Origin: an uncultured Oscillospiraceae bacterium
GTDB taxonomy: Bacteria; Bacillota; Clostridia; Oscillospirales; Acutalibacteraceae
Direction of reading: 5' to 3'
NCBI GenBank assembly: GCA_949295415.1
Contig: CASFLA010000065.1
Location: 1-32,548 of the forward strand
DNA length: 32,548 nucleotides
The notes under the pieces were generated by a model. The model was not told the DNA's origin. It saw nothing but the letters and a program-made list of their open reading frames with translations, and ran no database searches. The stretch's first letter is position 1. Each line of letters begins with the position of its first letter. This document shows, piece by piece, positions 7,474 to 15,556 of the stretch. The position numbers and the translations under genes were made by a program.

Positions 7474-8079
7474 ATGAGAGAAGTGATTGAACATTATAAC
7501 AAGCTAATTGACGAAAACAATGACCCTGCTCGCGATCCTAAACCATTGAGAGATTATATGGACAAGTGGGACGGAGATAAGTTTATCGAGAGTATGCAGC
7601 TTGATAAAAGTAAATCCGTTTTAGAAATAGGAATTGGAACAGGGCGACTTGCCATCAAGATTGCACCAAATTGTAAAAGCTTGTGTGGAATAGATATATC
7701 CGAAAAAACAATTGGGAGAGCAACTGAAAACCTATCAGCGTATCAAAATATAAAACTTATTTGCGGCAATTTTATGTCTTGTGAATTTGAGGCACAGTTT
7801 GATGTAATCTACTCGTCATTAACCTTTATGCATATACAAGATAAGTTATCAGCTATACAAAAAATTGCGGATTTGCTGACTAATAACGGACTTTTTGTTT
7901 TGTCGATCGATAAAAATCAGAATGAGTATATCGATATGGGTGATAGAAAGGTGAAAATATATCCCGATAATCCTAACGATATACGTAGCTATCTTTCAAC
8001 ATCCAAGCTTAAGATCATAAATGAATTTGAAACAGATCACGCATACGTAACGGTCAGCACAAAAGCCTCCCTTGTGTAA
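7474..8079 (+). CDS. class I SAM-dependent methyltransferase, 3' end formed by the inserted repeat
   Basis: A protein of about 201 residues with a Rossmann methyltransferase core. Motif I VLEIGIGTGR is at about residues 49-58, followed by CGIDISEKTI and FDVIYSSLTFMHI. The substrate is unknown. I chose the ATG at 7474 because AAGGA lies 8 nt upstream; TTG at 7450 and ATG at 7468 are in frame but less well placed. The last five residues (KASLV) and the TAA stop are encoded by the left arm of the DUF559 element (from 8061). The original C terminus was therefore replaced or cut, though the core motifs are intact. It stands alone in an island with inverted-repeat ends, suggesting acquisition by transfer. 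Confidence 0.8.
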   Translation: MREVIEHYNKLIDENNDPARDPKPLRDYMDKWDGDKFIESMQLDKSKSVLEIGIGTGRLAIKIAPNCKSLCGIDISEKTIGRATENLSAYQNIKLICGNFMSCEFEAQFDVIYSSLTFMHIQDKLSAIQKIADLLTNNGLFVLSIDKNQNEYIDMGDRKVKIYPDNPNDIRSYLSTSKLKIINEFETDHAYVTVSTKASLV

Positions 8080-8116
8080 AGGGAGGTGGCACGCGTCAGC
8101 GTGACGGAGGGATTGT
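8061..8116 (+). repeat. left arm of DUF559 cassette
   Basis: It contains GCCTCCCTTGTG, its complement AAGGGAGG, then a CGTCA/TGACG hairpin and GGAGGGATTG. Positions 8062-8079 double as the last codons and stop of the methyltransferase. The ATG of the DUF559 gene begins two bases after the arm. Confidence 0.8.
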
Positions 8117-8117
8117 A

Positions 8118-8486
8118 ATGCAGAGAAAACACAATAAAGATATTGTGCCAACCGCAAAAATGTTGCGAAAGAATATGACAAAAGAAGAAAAACACCTTTG
8201 GTATGATTTTCTGCGTACCTACCCTATCCGCTTTTCGCGCCAAAAGGTTCTCGGAAGGTATATTGCAGATTTTTACTGTGCAGAGGCTAAGCTCATTATA
8301 GAGCTTGACGGTTCTGGGCATTATAGCGAAGAAGGAAAGCGATATGACGAAGAAAGAACCGCCTTTCTTGAAGAATACGGATTAACGGTTATCAGAATAC
8401 CGAATACGGAAATACATAAAAACTTTAGGGGTGTTTGTGAGTATATTGATTATCTCGTAAAACAATCCCTCAGTCAGCTTCGCTGA
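8118..8486 (+). CDS. DUF559 domain protein (Vsr/PD-(D/E)XK-like fold)
   Basis: A 122-residue protein that matches the DUF559 family over its whole length. It has the N-terminal AKMLRKNMTKEEKHLWY and RFSRQKVLGRYIADFYC. These are followed by KLIIELDGSGHYSEEG, which holds the candidate active-site Asp and Glu residues, and the C-terminal TVIRIPNTEI. The family is related to very-short-patch-repair and restriction-type endonucleases, but a biochemical role is not established for these stand-alone copies. The last residues (QSLSQLR) and the stop come from the right arm, as the methyltransferase stop comes from the left. The whole gene thus behaves as cargo of the repeat element. The left arm carries GGAGG, only weakly placed as a ribosome site. 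Confidence 0.88.
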   Translation: MQRKHNKDIVPTAKMLRKNMTKEEKHLWYDFLRTYPIRFSRQKVLGRYIADFYCAEAKLIIELDGSGHYSEEGKRYDEERTAFLEEYGLTVIRIPNTEIHKNFRGVCEYIDYLVKQSLSQLR

Positions 8487-8514
8487 CAGCTCCCTTTACA
8501 CAAGGGAGCCTTTT
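8462..8514 (+). repeat. right arm of DUF559 cassette
   Basis: It reads CAATCCCTCAGTCAGC, a GTCAGC/GCTGAC hairpin with a TTC loop, then GCTCCCTT/AAGGGAGC followed by a T-run at 8511-8516. The last hairpin plus T-run could act as a terminator for the plus-strand genes. The DUF559 stop codon lies at 8484-8486 inside the arm. Confidence 0.8.
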
Positions 8515-8520
8515 TTAGTT

Positions 8521-8659
8521 CACCTATACCTTATCGGTTTTCCTGACAAGCACTGCATTTGTGTCCACAAATGCAAAATACGGCATACCTCTTTCGAGAT
8601 ATACCGTATTCTTGCAAAACTGTCCTTTAGAGTGACGCTCTAAATCCTCGGTTCTTTTT
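8521..8659 (-). repeat. three-hairpin structured element and right inverted repeat of the island
   Basis: Read on the minus strand from 8659: CCGAGGA, a stem TTTAGAG/CTCTAAA (8627-8645), then GGACAGTTTTGC. Next comes a 15-bp stem AATACGGTATATCTC / GAGGTATGCCGTATT with a GAAA loop (8577-8610). An 8-bp stem GCATTTGT/ACAAATGC with loop GGAC (8555-8574) follows, then the single-stranded GTGCTTGTCAGG and AAAACCGATAAGGTATAGG. The long stem has two G-U pairs only if the minus strand is the RNA, and a GNRA loop only on that strand. Its first 45 bp match the left repeat at 7323-7369. It could be a non-coding RNA, a transfer-origin-like site or a recombination end. It follows the FAD oxidoreductase gene on the same strand. 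Confidence 0.6.
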
Positions 8660-8666
8660 ATTATAT

Positions 8667-9914
8667 TTAATGTAAAACTGCGCCGTTATCGGTCAAGATT
8701 TTCTGCAAAGCGGTTATATCAATATCCCCAACCGCTAAAGCTTTTTCTTTTGCCAAAGCCGCCGCAACACCTGCCGCCTGCCCCAAAGTGCAAACAATAG
8801 GCATAATTCGCAAAGACGCCTGAGCCTCATGGTCACAGGAAACGCATCGGCCTGCAACAAGCAGATTTTCGGAATTTTTAGGAATTAAGCATCTATAAGG
8901 AATCTCATAATATTCGCCCGGCGGGAAGAAATAATGGCTTGTTCCGCTACCCTCAGGGTTATGAATATCAATATCATAATTGCCCGTTGCAATAGAATCA
9001 TCAAATCTTGTGCATTTCTTTATTTCATCGCCGGTAAGAGTATATTCGCCCTCAATCATTCGGCTTTCTCTGACACCTATTTCAATGGCAGTTGTTACAA
9101 GCTCGGCATTTTGGAAGGCGGAAAAATTGTCTTTCAAAAAATCGAAAACCTCAAAAACCTGCTCGCGCGATTCTATTTCCGCCTTGGTAACTTGGAAAAG
9201 GTCGGTTGGGTCAAGGCGGACAATTCTCGTTGTGTTAAAATGCAAAATCCCGTCAACCATGGTCTTAAAAATGAGAACATTCTCTCTTGGGTTCTTGATT
9301 TTGCCCTCTTCCTTGTATTTTTCATAAAGCGGGTTTATAAGTGGCTTTTCCTCATCAAATTTTTTGAAATCAACATTGGCAACTCTGAAACAAAGGGTCA
9401 TCGGTTGACAAAGATTATCCTTTTCTCTGCCAAGCTTGAACGGGAAATCGGCCATTCTTATAAGGTTGGCGTCGCCCGTTGCATCTATAAAATAATCGGC
9501 AGAAAATTCATAAGTATTTCCCTTGCCGCAAACAGTGATGCTTTTTATTTTCCCCTGTTCTTTCTCTGCAGAGGTTACAAGCGAGTTAAAAAGCAGTTCA
9601 ACGCCTGCATTGATTGCCATTCTGTTTAAAACAAGCTTTAAATACTCATCATGGAACGAAATGCGATAACGGGTTTTATTGAACGCCTCAAGTTCTGATA
9701 ATATCTCATTAAAAAGGCCTCCGCTCAGCTGATAAGGAACCTCATCAATAACCGTTCTGTTTTTCATAAACGGCATAACAAGGTTAACGCTTGCGGCACC
9801 TCCTAAACAGTTAGATTTTTCTATAAGTAAAACCTTAGCGCCCTGCCTTGCGGCTGATATAGCCGCCGCTGTTCCTGCAAACCCGCCGCCTACAACGATA
9901 ATGTCATAATGCAT
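8667..9914 (-). CDS. FAD-dependent oxidoreductase (FAD_oxidored family)
   Basis: About 415 residues. The N-terminal FAD-binding Rossmann motif is DIIVVGGGFAGTAAAISAAR, then LIEKSNCLGGAASVNLVMPF. Central parts include YFIDATGDANL, and the C-terminal SENLLVAGRCVSCDHEAQAS and GQAAGVAAALA are typical of PF12831 proteins. Members oxidise or reduce various small molecules, so the substrate is unknown. I start at the ATG at 9914, where GGTGAT lies 5 nt upstream; an ATG at 9929 would add five residues. It is the last gene of the murD operon (36 bp after the PLP enzyme), which may hint at amino-acid metabolism. The two Cys in GRCVSCDHEA are conserved-looking and might be redox-active. Confidence 0.82.
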   Translation of the reverse strand: MHYDIIVVGGGFAGTAAAISAARQGAKVLLIEKSNCLGGAASVNLVMPFMKNRTVIDEVPYQLSGGLFNEILSELEAFNKTRYRISFHDEYLKLVLNRMAINAGVELLFNSLVTSAEKEQGKIKSITVCGKGNTYEFSADYFIDATGDANLIRMADFPFKLGREKDNLCQPMTLCFRVANVDFKKFDEEKPLINPLYEKYKEEGKIKNPRENVLIFKTMVDGILHFNTTRIVRLDPTDLFQVTKAEIESREQVFEVFDFLKDNFSAFQNAELVTTAIEIGVRESRMIEGEYTLTGDEIKKCTRFDDSIATGNYDIDIHNPEGSGTSHYFFPPGEYYEIPYRCLIPKNSENLLVAGRCVSCDHEAQASLRIMPIVCTLGQAAGVAAALAKEKALAVGDIDITALQKILTDNGAVLH

Positions 9915-9950
9915 TAAAATCACCATCACTATTATATTACTGTTTGCGTT

Positions 9951-11219
9951 TTATATATTACATCTTCCGTTTTCGAGCATTTTTTGAGCCGCCAACATAA
10001 CGCCGACCTTTGCGCTATGGAAGTTAAGACCGCCCTGCAAGAATACCGCGAACGGCTCGCGCAAGGGAGCGTCTGCCGAAAGCTCAATGGATGAGCCTAA
10101 AGTAAATGCGCCTGCCGCCATAATAATATCGCAGTCATATCCCGGCATTTCGCTTGGCTCGGGTGCGGCAAAAGAATCAATTGGCGAACCGCTTTGGATT
10201 CCTCTGCAAAAATCAATGAGCGATTCCGGATTGCCAAGCTCAATAGTCTGAATTATATCGGTTCTTTTAGCATCAACCTCGGGCGATACCTTATAGCCAA
10301 GGCTTTTAAAGAGCGCTGCCGCAAAAACGGCGGTTTTAAGCGCCTCGCCAACAACATGCGGCGCTGAAAAAAGTCCCATATAAAGCTCTCTTGTATGCCC
10401 TAAAGAAGCGCCAACCTCTGCTCCTACACCGGGCGCTGTTAACCTGTAGCTGCATTTTTCAACAAGCTCTTTTTTACCTGCAATGTATCCGCCTGTTGAA
10501 GCAATACCGCCGCCCGCATTTTTGATAAGTGAGCCGGCCATTATATCACAACCAACCTCTACCGGCTCCGTTTTTTCAACAAACTCGCCATAGCAGTTAT
10601 CAACCAGAACTATTGTTTTTGGCGAAAGCTTTTTAACAAGCGCCGCCATTTCGCCGATTTTTTCTACGGAAAGACTTGGCCTTAACGAATAACCCTTAGA
10701 GCGCTGAATATATGCCATTTTATAATTTTTCTGCTTTAAGGCTTGCTCTATAGCCAACATATCAGGCGTGCCGTCAGCCTTTAAATCAACCTGCTCGTAA
10801 TTTATTTTGAAATCCTTTAACGAGCCGTCAGACTCGCCATCAATTCCAAGAACGCCGATAAGAGTATCATAGGGTCTGCCCGTTAAGCAGAGCATTGTAT
10901 CTCCAGGCCTTAAAAGACCAAAAAGAGCAACGGTCAATGTATGGGTTCCTGAAACAAAATTATGACGGATAAGAGAGCTTTCGGCACCAACACATTGGGC
11001 GAAGACCTCTTCTAAACTATCTCGGCCTCTATCGTTATAGCCATAACCTGTTGAAGCGGCAAAATGAGATTCGCTAATCGAATTATTTATAAATGCCGAT
11101 AAAACCTTTTTGGTATTATATTCGGTGATAGAATCAATCTCTTTAAAAGGCTTTTCGCAATTTTCCAGTGCCTTTTCAGCTAACGCCTCTAAGCGCTCAT
11201 CTGTTTTAAAAAAACTCAT
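9951..11219 (-). CDS. methionine gamma-lyase family PLP enzyme (YnbB/aluminium-resistance type)
   Basis: A 422-residue protein of the Met_gamma_lyase family PF06838. It has the N-terminal STGYGYNDRGRDSLEEVFA, the substrate region RHNFVSGTHTLTVALFGLL, and the PLP site VDNCYGEFVE followed by GSLIKNAGGGIASTGGY. The Lys in SLIKNAGG is the probable Schiff-base residue. Proteins of this group were once linked to aluminium resistance, and the true reaction is not firmly known; C-S lyase activity is a family-based guess. The start has AAGGAAAA upstream. It follows the acetyltransferase by 12 bp in the murD operon. Confidence 0.88.
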   Translation of the reverse strand: MSFFKTDERLEALAEKALENCEKPFKEIDSITEYNTKKVLSAFINNSISESHFAASTGYGYNDRGRDSLEEVFAQCVGAESSLIRHNFVSGTHTLTVALFGLLRPGDTMLCLTGRPYDTLIGVLGIDGESDGSLKDFKINYEQVDLKADGTPDMLAIEQALKQKNYKMAYIQRSKGYSLRPSLSVEKIGEMAALVKKLSPKTIVLVDNCYGEFVEKTEPVEVGCDIMAGSLIKNAGGGIASTGGYIAGKKELVEKCSYRLTAPGVGAEVGASLGHTRELYMGLFSAPHVVGEALKTAVFAAALFKSLGYKVSPEVDAKRTDIIQTIELGNPESLIDFCRGIQSGSPIDSFAAPEPSEMPGYDCDIIMAAGAFTLGSSIELSADAPLREPFAVFLQGGLNFHSAKVGVMLAAQKMLENGRCNI

Positions 11220-11231
11220 ATGTATTTTCCT

Positions 11232-11948
11232 TTAAAAATTTAATATTGCATAATTTTTATAATCCAAAAAACCGCATTTTTTATAAAACGGGGCTACTAA
11301 ATCCTCCGCCGCAACAACGATTTTTGTATTGGGGTATTTTTTTAAGGCTTTTGCGCAAACTGCCAGAACGGCCTTTTTGCCCTCGCCCTTGTTTCGCGCG
11401 GTTTTATCGGTTGCAACACCCGTTATAATAGAAAATTCCTCGGTCATAAACCCTATAACCGCCGCCGAAGCTTCCGACAGATAGTATTCGGCAGAATTAT
11501 GATTTACTCTTATGCTTAAATCGGGATAAAATTCCTCAAACGGCGGCAACAAAAGCGCACCGTCTAACCCAAAGGACAAGATATTATAAACCTCGCTTAT
11601 TTTGCCGTTTTGACCGATAAAATCCTGTGCTTCACCGCAAAACTCATAAACCGGAACGGTTTTGAATTTATTTGCCTTAAAAAATTCGGCAACCCATTCC
11701 TCACAAAAAACCTCGGCAGATAAAAATGAGAAGAAGTCCGAAAGTTCGCTAAAATCGGCATTTTTATCAGCGCAAAGCGAAAACCCTGCGCCCGTTCTTC
11801 CCATAAAAGCCGTTATTTCAGCGCCATCAGACTGAACATACATCTCAGCACCCAAGTTTTTATTATAGGTGTTATAATAAGCCTTAATTCTATGATAACT
11901 AAGCTCGTTACAAAACTGCTTGGGCAGATTTACAATTTTCTTAATCAT
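11232..11948 (-). CDS. GNAT family N-acetyltransferase
   Basis: A 238-residue protein with a C-terminal GNAT domain (about residues 150-238). The acetyl-CoA loop is in VATDKTARNKGEGKKAVLAVC, followed by NTKIVVAAEDLVAPFYKKCGF. The N-terminal half (MIKKIVNLPKQFCNELSYHRIKAYYNTY) is unlike common GNAT proteins and may give substrate choice. The acceptor is unknown. The gene overlaps the end of the M42 peptidase gene by 8 bp, so translation is probably coupled. The loop here (NKGEGKKA) differs from the usual Q/RxxGxG/A, which lowers certainty about activity but not about the fold. Confidence 0.75.
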   Translation of the reverse strand: MIKKIVNLPKQFCNELSYHRIKAYYNTYNKNLGAEMYVQSDGAEITAFMGRTGAGFSLCADKNADFSELSDFFSFLSAEVFCEEWVAEFFKANKFKTVPVYEFCGEAQDFIGQNGKISEVYNILSFGLDGALLLPPFEEFYPDLSIRVNHNSAEYYLSEASAAVIGFMTEEFSIITGVATDKTARNKGEGKKAVLAVCAKALKKYPNTKIVVAAEDLVAPFYKKCGFLDYKNYAILNF

Positions 11949-12963
11949 CTATTTCGCCCGATGCTATTTTTCCTATCATTTCTTTTGCTAAGGAATAAAC
12001 TGCCAAAATATCCTCTTTTGATGCAACGCTTGATGCAGAATGGATATATCTGCAAGGAACCGAAATTGCAAGGGTTTTAACACCGCCACGGCTAACATTT
12101 ATAGCGCCTGCGTTATTTCCGCCTGCAACCGCTCTTTTCACTTGGCAGGGTATGCCTTTTTGCTCGGCCGCCGCCTTTGCCGCTTCAAACAGTTCTCGGT
12201 CATACATTGTTGCTTTATCCATAAAGGATAAAACTGCGCCTGCACCTATATTGCAAACTGTTTTTTCCTCAGCAACGCCTCTTATATCGGAAGCAGTTGT
12301 TGATTCAATAACAATTGAATACTCAGGGTCAACCGAAAAAGCCGCTGCCTTAGCACCTCTTAAGCCAACCTCCTCCTGAACAGAAAAGGTTGCGTAAAAA
12401 TCATATTCGGCATTCTTTATAAGGCTAATTAAAACGGCAACACCTGCACGATCATCAATCGCTTTTGAAACAAATGAATTACCTAAGGGCCGGAAGCCTT
12501 CCATAAATACCGCCGTTTCACCGATATTAACTAAATCTAAAGCCTCTTCCTTACTTGATGCGCCGATATCTATATAAAGGCTATCGGCATCAGGCAATTT
12601 TCCCTTCTCCGATGACGACAAAAGATGCACAGGCTTCATAGAAATAACGCCCTTAACGCCACGCTCAGTAACAACTCTTCTTGCCAATAAAACCGCGGTA
12701 TCAATTCCGCCAACGGTCTCGAATTTTAAAAATCCCTCAGCCGTTACTGCGGTAATTATCAACCCAACCTCATCCATATGAGCATCAACCATTATTCGCT
12801 TTGTGGCTTTATTTTTACCGCGAACAAAGGCAATAATATTGCCCATATTATCGGTTTTAATATCGGCATAATCTTTTATTTCAGAAATTATATAGTTCCT
12901 GACCGAATACTCGGCACCCGAAGTGCCATTAAGCTCGGTCAATTTTTTTATCATCTCAATCAT
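11941..12963 (-). CDS. M42 family metallopeptidase (glutamyl aminopeptidase/endoglucanase M type), copy 1
   Basis: A 340-residue protein with the M42 metal ligands in order. These are His and Asp in VDAHMDEVGLIIT (about residue 60), Asp in KAIDDRAGVAVL, Glu-Glu in SVQEEVGLRGA, and His in RYIHSASSVA. Such enzymes are self-compartmentalising aminopeptidases that trim cytoplasmic peptides. The start follows GGTGAG by 3 nt. A second M42 gene lies 4 bp upstream, and the two differ widely in sequence, so this is an old paralogous pair rather than a recent duplication. Both belong to the murD operon. Confidence 0.92.
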   Translation of the reverse strand: MIEMIKKLTELNGTSGAEYSVRNYIISEIKDYADIKTDNMGNIIAFVRGKNKATKRIMVDAHMDEVGLIITAVTAEGFLKFETVGGIDTAVLLARRVVTERGVKGVISMKPVHLLSSSEKGKLPDADSLYIDIGASSKEEALDLVNIGETAVFMEGFRPLGNSFVSKAIDDRAGVAVLISLIKNAEYDFYATFSVQEEVGLRGAKAAAFSVDPEYSIVIESTTASDIRGVAEEKTVCNIGAGAVLSFMDKATMYDRELFEAAKAAAEQKGIPCQVKRAVAGGNNAGAINVSRGGVKTLAISVPCRYIHSASSVASKEDILAVYSLAKEMIGKIASGEIDD

Positions 12964-12967
12964 TTTC

Positions 12968-13960
12968 TCACCGACTGATAATATATTCTGCCAAGAGCTC
13001 TGCCACCGCCTCGATATCGCTAATATCGACTATCTCAGACGGGGTATGCATATTACGAAGCGGAATTGAAACAAGGCCGCATTTAACACCCTCGCGGTTT
13101 ACTGCAACAACATCGGCATTGGTTGAGGTTTTGGAGCCCATAACCTCAAACTGAAGCGGTATATTTTTTTCTTTTGCCAAACGCTTTAACTCCTCGGTAA
13201 CCTCTCTTGATAAAACAGGAGAAATTCCGAGCATTCCGCCCTTACCTAAAACACCCGATTTTTCTTCGACAACTCCTAAAGCGTTACCGAAGCTTACATC
13301 AACAACAATTGCTTCATCGGGATTTATATAAAATGCGGCAGTTTTAGCGCCATCTGAGCCAATTTCTTCCTTATCGCTTAAAAGAATAGCAACCTTAACA
13401 TTTAAGGGTCTGCTTTTAAGAATTTCGGCAACCTTAATAAGAGCTGCAACCGATGCTCTGTTATCAAGCGCTTTTGCAGAAACAACACCTTTATTAAGTT
13501 CTATAAAGGAGGAATCAAAGGTTACCCTATCGCCTATTGAAATTATATCCTCGGCATCAGCACCAAGGCCTGTATCAATATAAAGGTTTTCGAGCGGCGT
13601 TACCTCATCAGAGCCTTTTGAAAGATGAGGCGGAACGCTTTGGAATATGCCTAAAACTGTTTTCTTTCCATGAATTTTAACCCGCATTGCAGGAAGCATT
13701 CTAGCATCTATGCCACCTGCCGCCGCAACCGAGATAAAACCGTCCTTAATGCTTGTTACAAACATTCCGATTTCATCAATATGAGCATCAAGCAAAACTG
13801 TTTTTTCGCCCCCGCCCAGTGTTGCTATAAGGCTTCCGTTATAGCGCTCGACCTTAGAAAATTCCCTAAGATACTTTTCGGCAACCTCCAATGCGCCAAA
13901 AAGTCCTCCCATAGAGTCAGCCTCGGTAAGCTCTTTTAATATATCTTTTAAATTCATCAT
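12968..13960 (-). CDS. M42 family metallopeptidase, copy 2
   Basis: A 330-residue protein with the same ligand set: LLDAHIDEIGMFVT, SAKALDNRASVAAL, LLSDKEEIGSDGA, VVDVSFG and RNMHTPSEIVD. All expected metal and catalytic residues are present. The N terminus is MMNLKDI; GGTGA lies so close to the first ATG that the second (13957) may be the true start. It starts 7 bp after murD. M42 pairs can form mixed tetrahedral complexes with different specificities in some archaea; whether that happens here is speculation. Confidence 0.92.
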   Translation of the reverse strand: MMNLKDILKELTEADSMGGLFGALEVAEKYLREFSKVERYNGSLIATLGGGEKTVLLDAHIDEIGMFVTSIKDGFISVAAAGGIDARMLPAMRVKIHGKKTVLGIFQSVPPHLSKGSDEVTPLENLYIDTGLGADAEDIISIGDRVTFDSSFIELNKGVVSAKALDNRASVAALIKVAEILKSRPLNVKVAILLSDKEEIGSDGAKTAAFYINPDEAIVVDVSFGNALGVVEEKSGVLGKGGMLGISPVLSREVTEELKRLAKEKNIPLQFEVMGSKTSTNADVVAVNREGVKCGLVSIPLRNMHTPSEIVDISDIEAVAELLAEYIISR

Positions 13961-13967
13961 TTCACCG

Positions 13968-15353
13968 TTATTTCAAATTGTTAACAAGCTCTTTATAATG
14001 GCAGCCTCTTGCGGCAAAATTGGGATAAGCATCAAAGCTTGCACAAGCAGGGCTAAGGGTTACAATATCACCCGGCACTGCCATTTCATGAGCAACCATA
14101 ACCGCTTCTCTGTAATCATTAACGCGAACAATCTCAGGATTGCCTTTTTTATATCCGGGGTCAGATTTAATTGCTTGTTCAATTTTATCGGCAGTAGGTC
14201 CGTTTAATATAAGCAGCTTAACCTTATCAACAACATAGGGCGCCATTGGTTCAAACGGAATATGCTTATCGTATCCGCCCGCTAACAGAATAACCTTCTG
14301 GTTAAAGGCTTTAAGACCTGCAATAGTTCTTGTCGGGCTACTTGCAATAGAATCATTATAATATTTAACGCCCTCTACCTCGCGAACAAACTCAATTCTA
14401 TGCTCAACACCTGCAAATTCCTGAGCAACCTTGCGGATACTATCTGCTCCGACATAGCCCCAAACCGCAGAAATCGCGGCGAGATAATTTTCAACGTTAT
14501 GGTCGCCTAAAATGGTTATATCATCTCTATGCATAATGGGCACAGAAATACCTCTATAGGAGAGATTGATATATCCGTCCTTACCTAACCAAGCGCCGTT
14601 TTTAACAGGCCTTTTCATAGAGAAAGACATTTTTTGACCACGGACTGCGGAACTGAAACCTGCAGTTATATCGTTTTCAGCATTTAAAACTGTTCTCGAA
14701 AAGGCATTCTGATGAAGAAGGATATTTTTCTTAGCGTCGATATACTCATCCATATCCTTATGAACATCGAGATGATTGGGAGCAACATTAGTTACAACCG
14801 CAATATCGGGACCCTTTCGCATTGAAATAAGCTGGAAGGAAGAAAGCTCAACAACAACATAGTCGTCAGCAGTAATATTCTCTATTTCGGGAAGCAGAGG
14901 ATTGCCTATATTTCCGCCAACAAAAACATTCTTTCCCTCAGCCTTTAGCATTTCGGCAATAAGGGTTGTAGTGGTAGTCTTGCCGTCCGAACCGGTAACT
15001 GCAAATATGGTTGCAGGGCAAAGATCAAAGAAAACCTCCATCTCACTTGTAACGGCAATTCCGTTATCTCTGGCGGCGGCAAGCTCAGGCAGGTCAAAAT
15101 GCATACCGGGCGTTCTGAATATCATATCAACTTCAAGGTCATCGAGGTAGCTTTCGCCGAGCTTTAACTCTGCACCCTTAGCCTCAAGCTCATCGGCAAC
15201 TGCACCGATTTGCTCTCTTGTTCTGCGATCGCAGGCATAGACCCTTGCGCCTTTAGATAAAAATTTATAAATAAGAGATGTATTGCTGACACCGATACCG
15301 CACATTGCGATTTTCTTGCCCTGTAGTGCTTCAAAAAACTGTTTGCAATCCAT
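13968..15353 (-). CDS. murD: UDP-N-acetylmuramoylalanine--D-glutamate ligase
   Basis: A 461-residue Mur ligase. The N-terminal UDP-binding domain has KIAMCGIGVSNTSL. The ATP loop is VTGSDGKTTTTTLIAEML (about residue 115), followed by VVVELSSFQL, VTNVAPNHLDVHKDM with the carbamylated-Lys region just after, HNVENYLAA, and the C-terminal VEHRIEFV. It adds D-Glu to UDP-MurNAc-L-Ala in cytoplasmic peptidoglycan synthesis. It is not in a dcw cluster here, but heads an operon with two peptidases, a GNAT, a PLP enzyme and an FAD enzyme. The Shine-Dalgarno site is GGGAG, and a consensus promoter lies 54 bp upstream. Confidence 0.95.
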   Translation of the reverse strand: MDCKQFFEALQGKKIAMCGIGVSNTSLIYKFLSKGARVYACDRRTREQIGAVADELEAKGAELKLGESYLDDLEVDMIFRTPGMHFDLPELAAARDNGIAVTSEMEVFFDLCPATIFAVTGSDGKTTTTTLIAEMLKAEGKNVFVGGNIGNPLLPEIENITADDYVVVELSSFQLISMRKGPDIAVVTNVAPNHLDVHKDMDEYIDAKKNILLHQNAFSRTVLNAENDITAGFSSAVRGQKMSFSMKRPVKNGAWLGKDGYINLSYRGISVPIMHRDDITILGDHNVENYLAAISAVWGYVGADSIRKVAQEFAGVEHRIEFVREVEGVKYYNDSIASSPTRTIAGLKAFNQKVILLAGGYDKHIPFEPMAPYVVDKVKLLILNGPTADKIEQAIKSDPGYKKGNPEIVRVNDYREAVMVAHEMAVPGDIVTLSPACASFDAYPNFAARGCHYKELVNNLK

Positions 15354-15406
15354 AAATAAATCTCCCTTTTATGTATTTAAAATACAAAATAACAATATAC
15401 ATAATT

Positions 15407-15435
15407 ATTATACTTTTTTTAAAATAAAATATCAA
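15407..15435 (-). promoter_or_regulatory. predicted promoter of the murD operon
   Basis: On the minus strand TTGATA (15430-15435) and TATAAT (15407-15412) are 17 nt apart. Between it and murD lies a small GTATTT/AAATAC dyad (15373-15385). Confidence 0.7.
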
Positions 15436-15556
15436 TATAAACTCATAAACATTTTGCCAATATTAAGCAATTTTTAAACCGATAATTAAATTTAATTGGT
15501 TCTGTTATTGGGACAGTGGTATTGCTACAATAAATATAGAAAATAACAAAAAAAGT

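Larger units (their letters stand above)
8061..8514 (+). mobile_element. DUF559 cassette with terminal hairpin inverted repeats (MITE-like)
   Basis: Arms of about 50 bp face each other: left 8061-8116, right 8462-8514. Each arm folds into two hairpins. The outer ones are CCTCCCTT/AAGGGAGG on the left and GCTCCCTT/AAGGGAGC on the right, a paired C-G to G-C difference that keeps the stem. The inner ones are CGTCA/TGACG on the left and GTCAGC/GCTGAC on the right. The only gene between them is a DUF559 protein. I recall DUF559 genes set between such CTCCCTTGTGTAAAGGGAG repeats in other gut Clostridia. There is no transposase, so movement would be in trans. No clear target-site duplication is visible. 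Confidence 0.8.

Noticed and set aside
8061..8514. CRISPR-like or IS element
   Set aside because: There are only two facing arms, no spacers and no transposase; a DUF559 cassette explains it better.
8934..9629. 231-codon open frame on the plus strand
   Set aside because: It is antisense to the FAD oxidoreductase, has a Cys/Phe/Lys-rich composition with no motif, and no ribosome site; the opposite strand encodes a clear enzyme.
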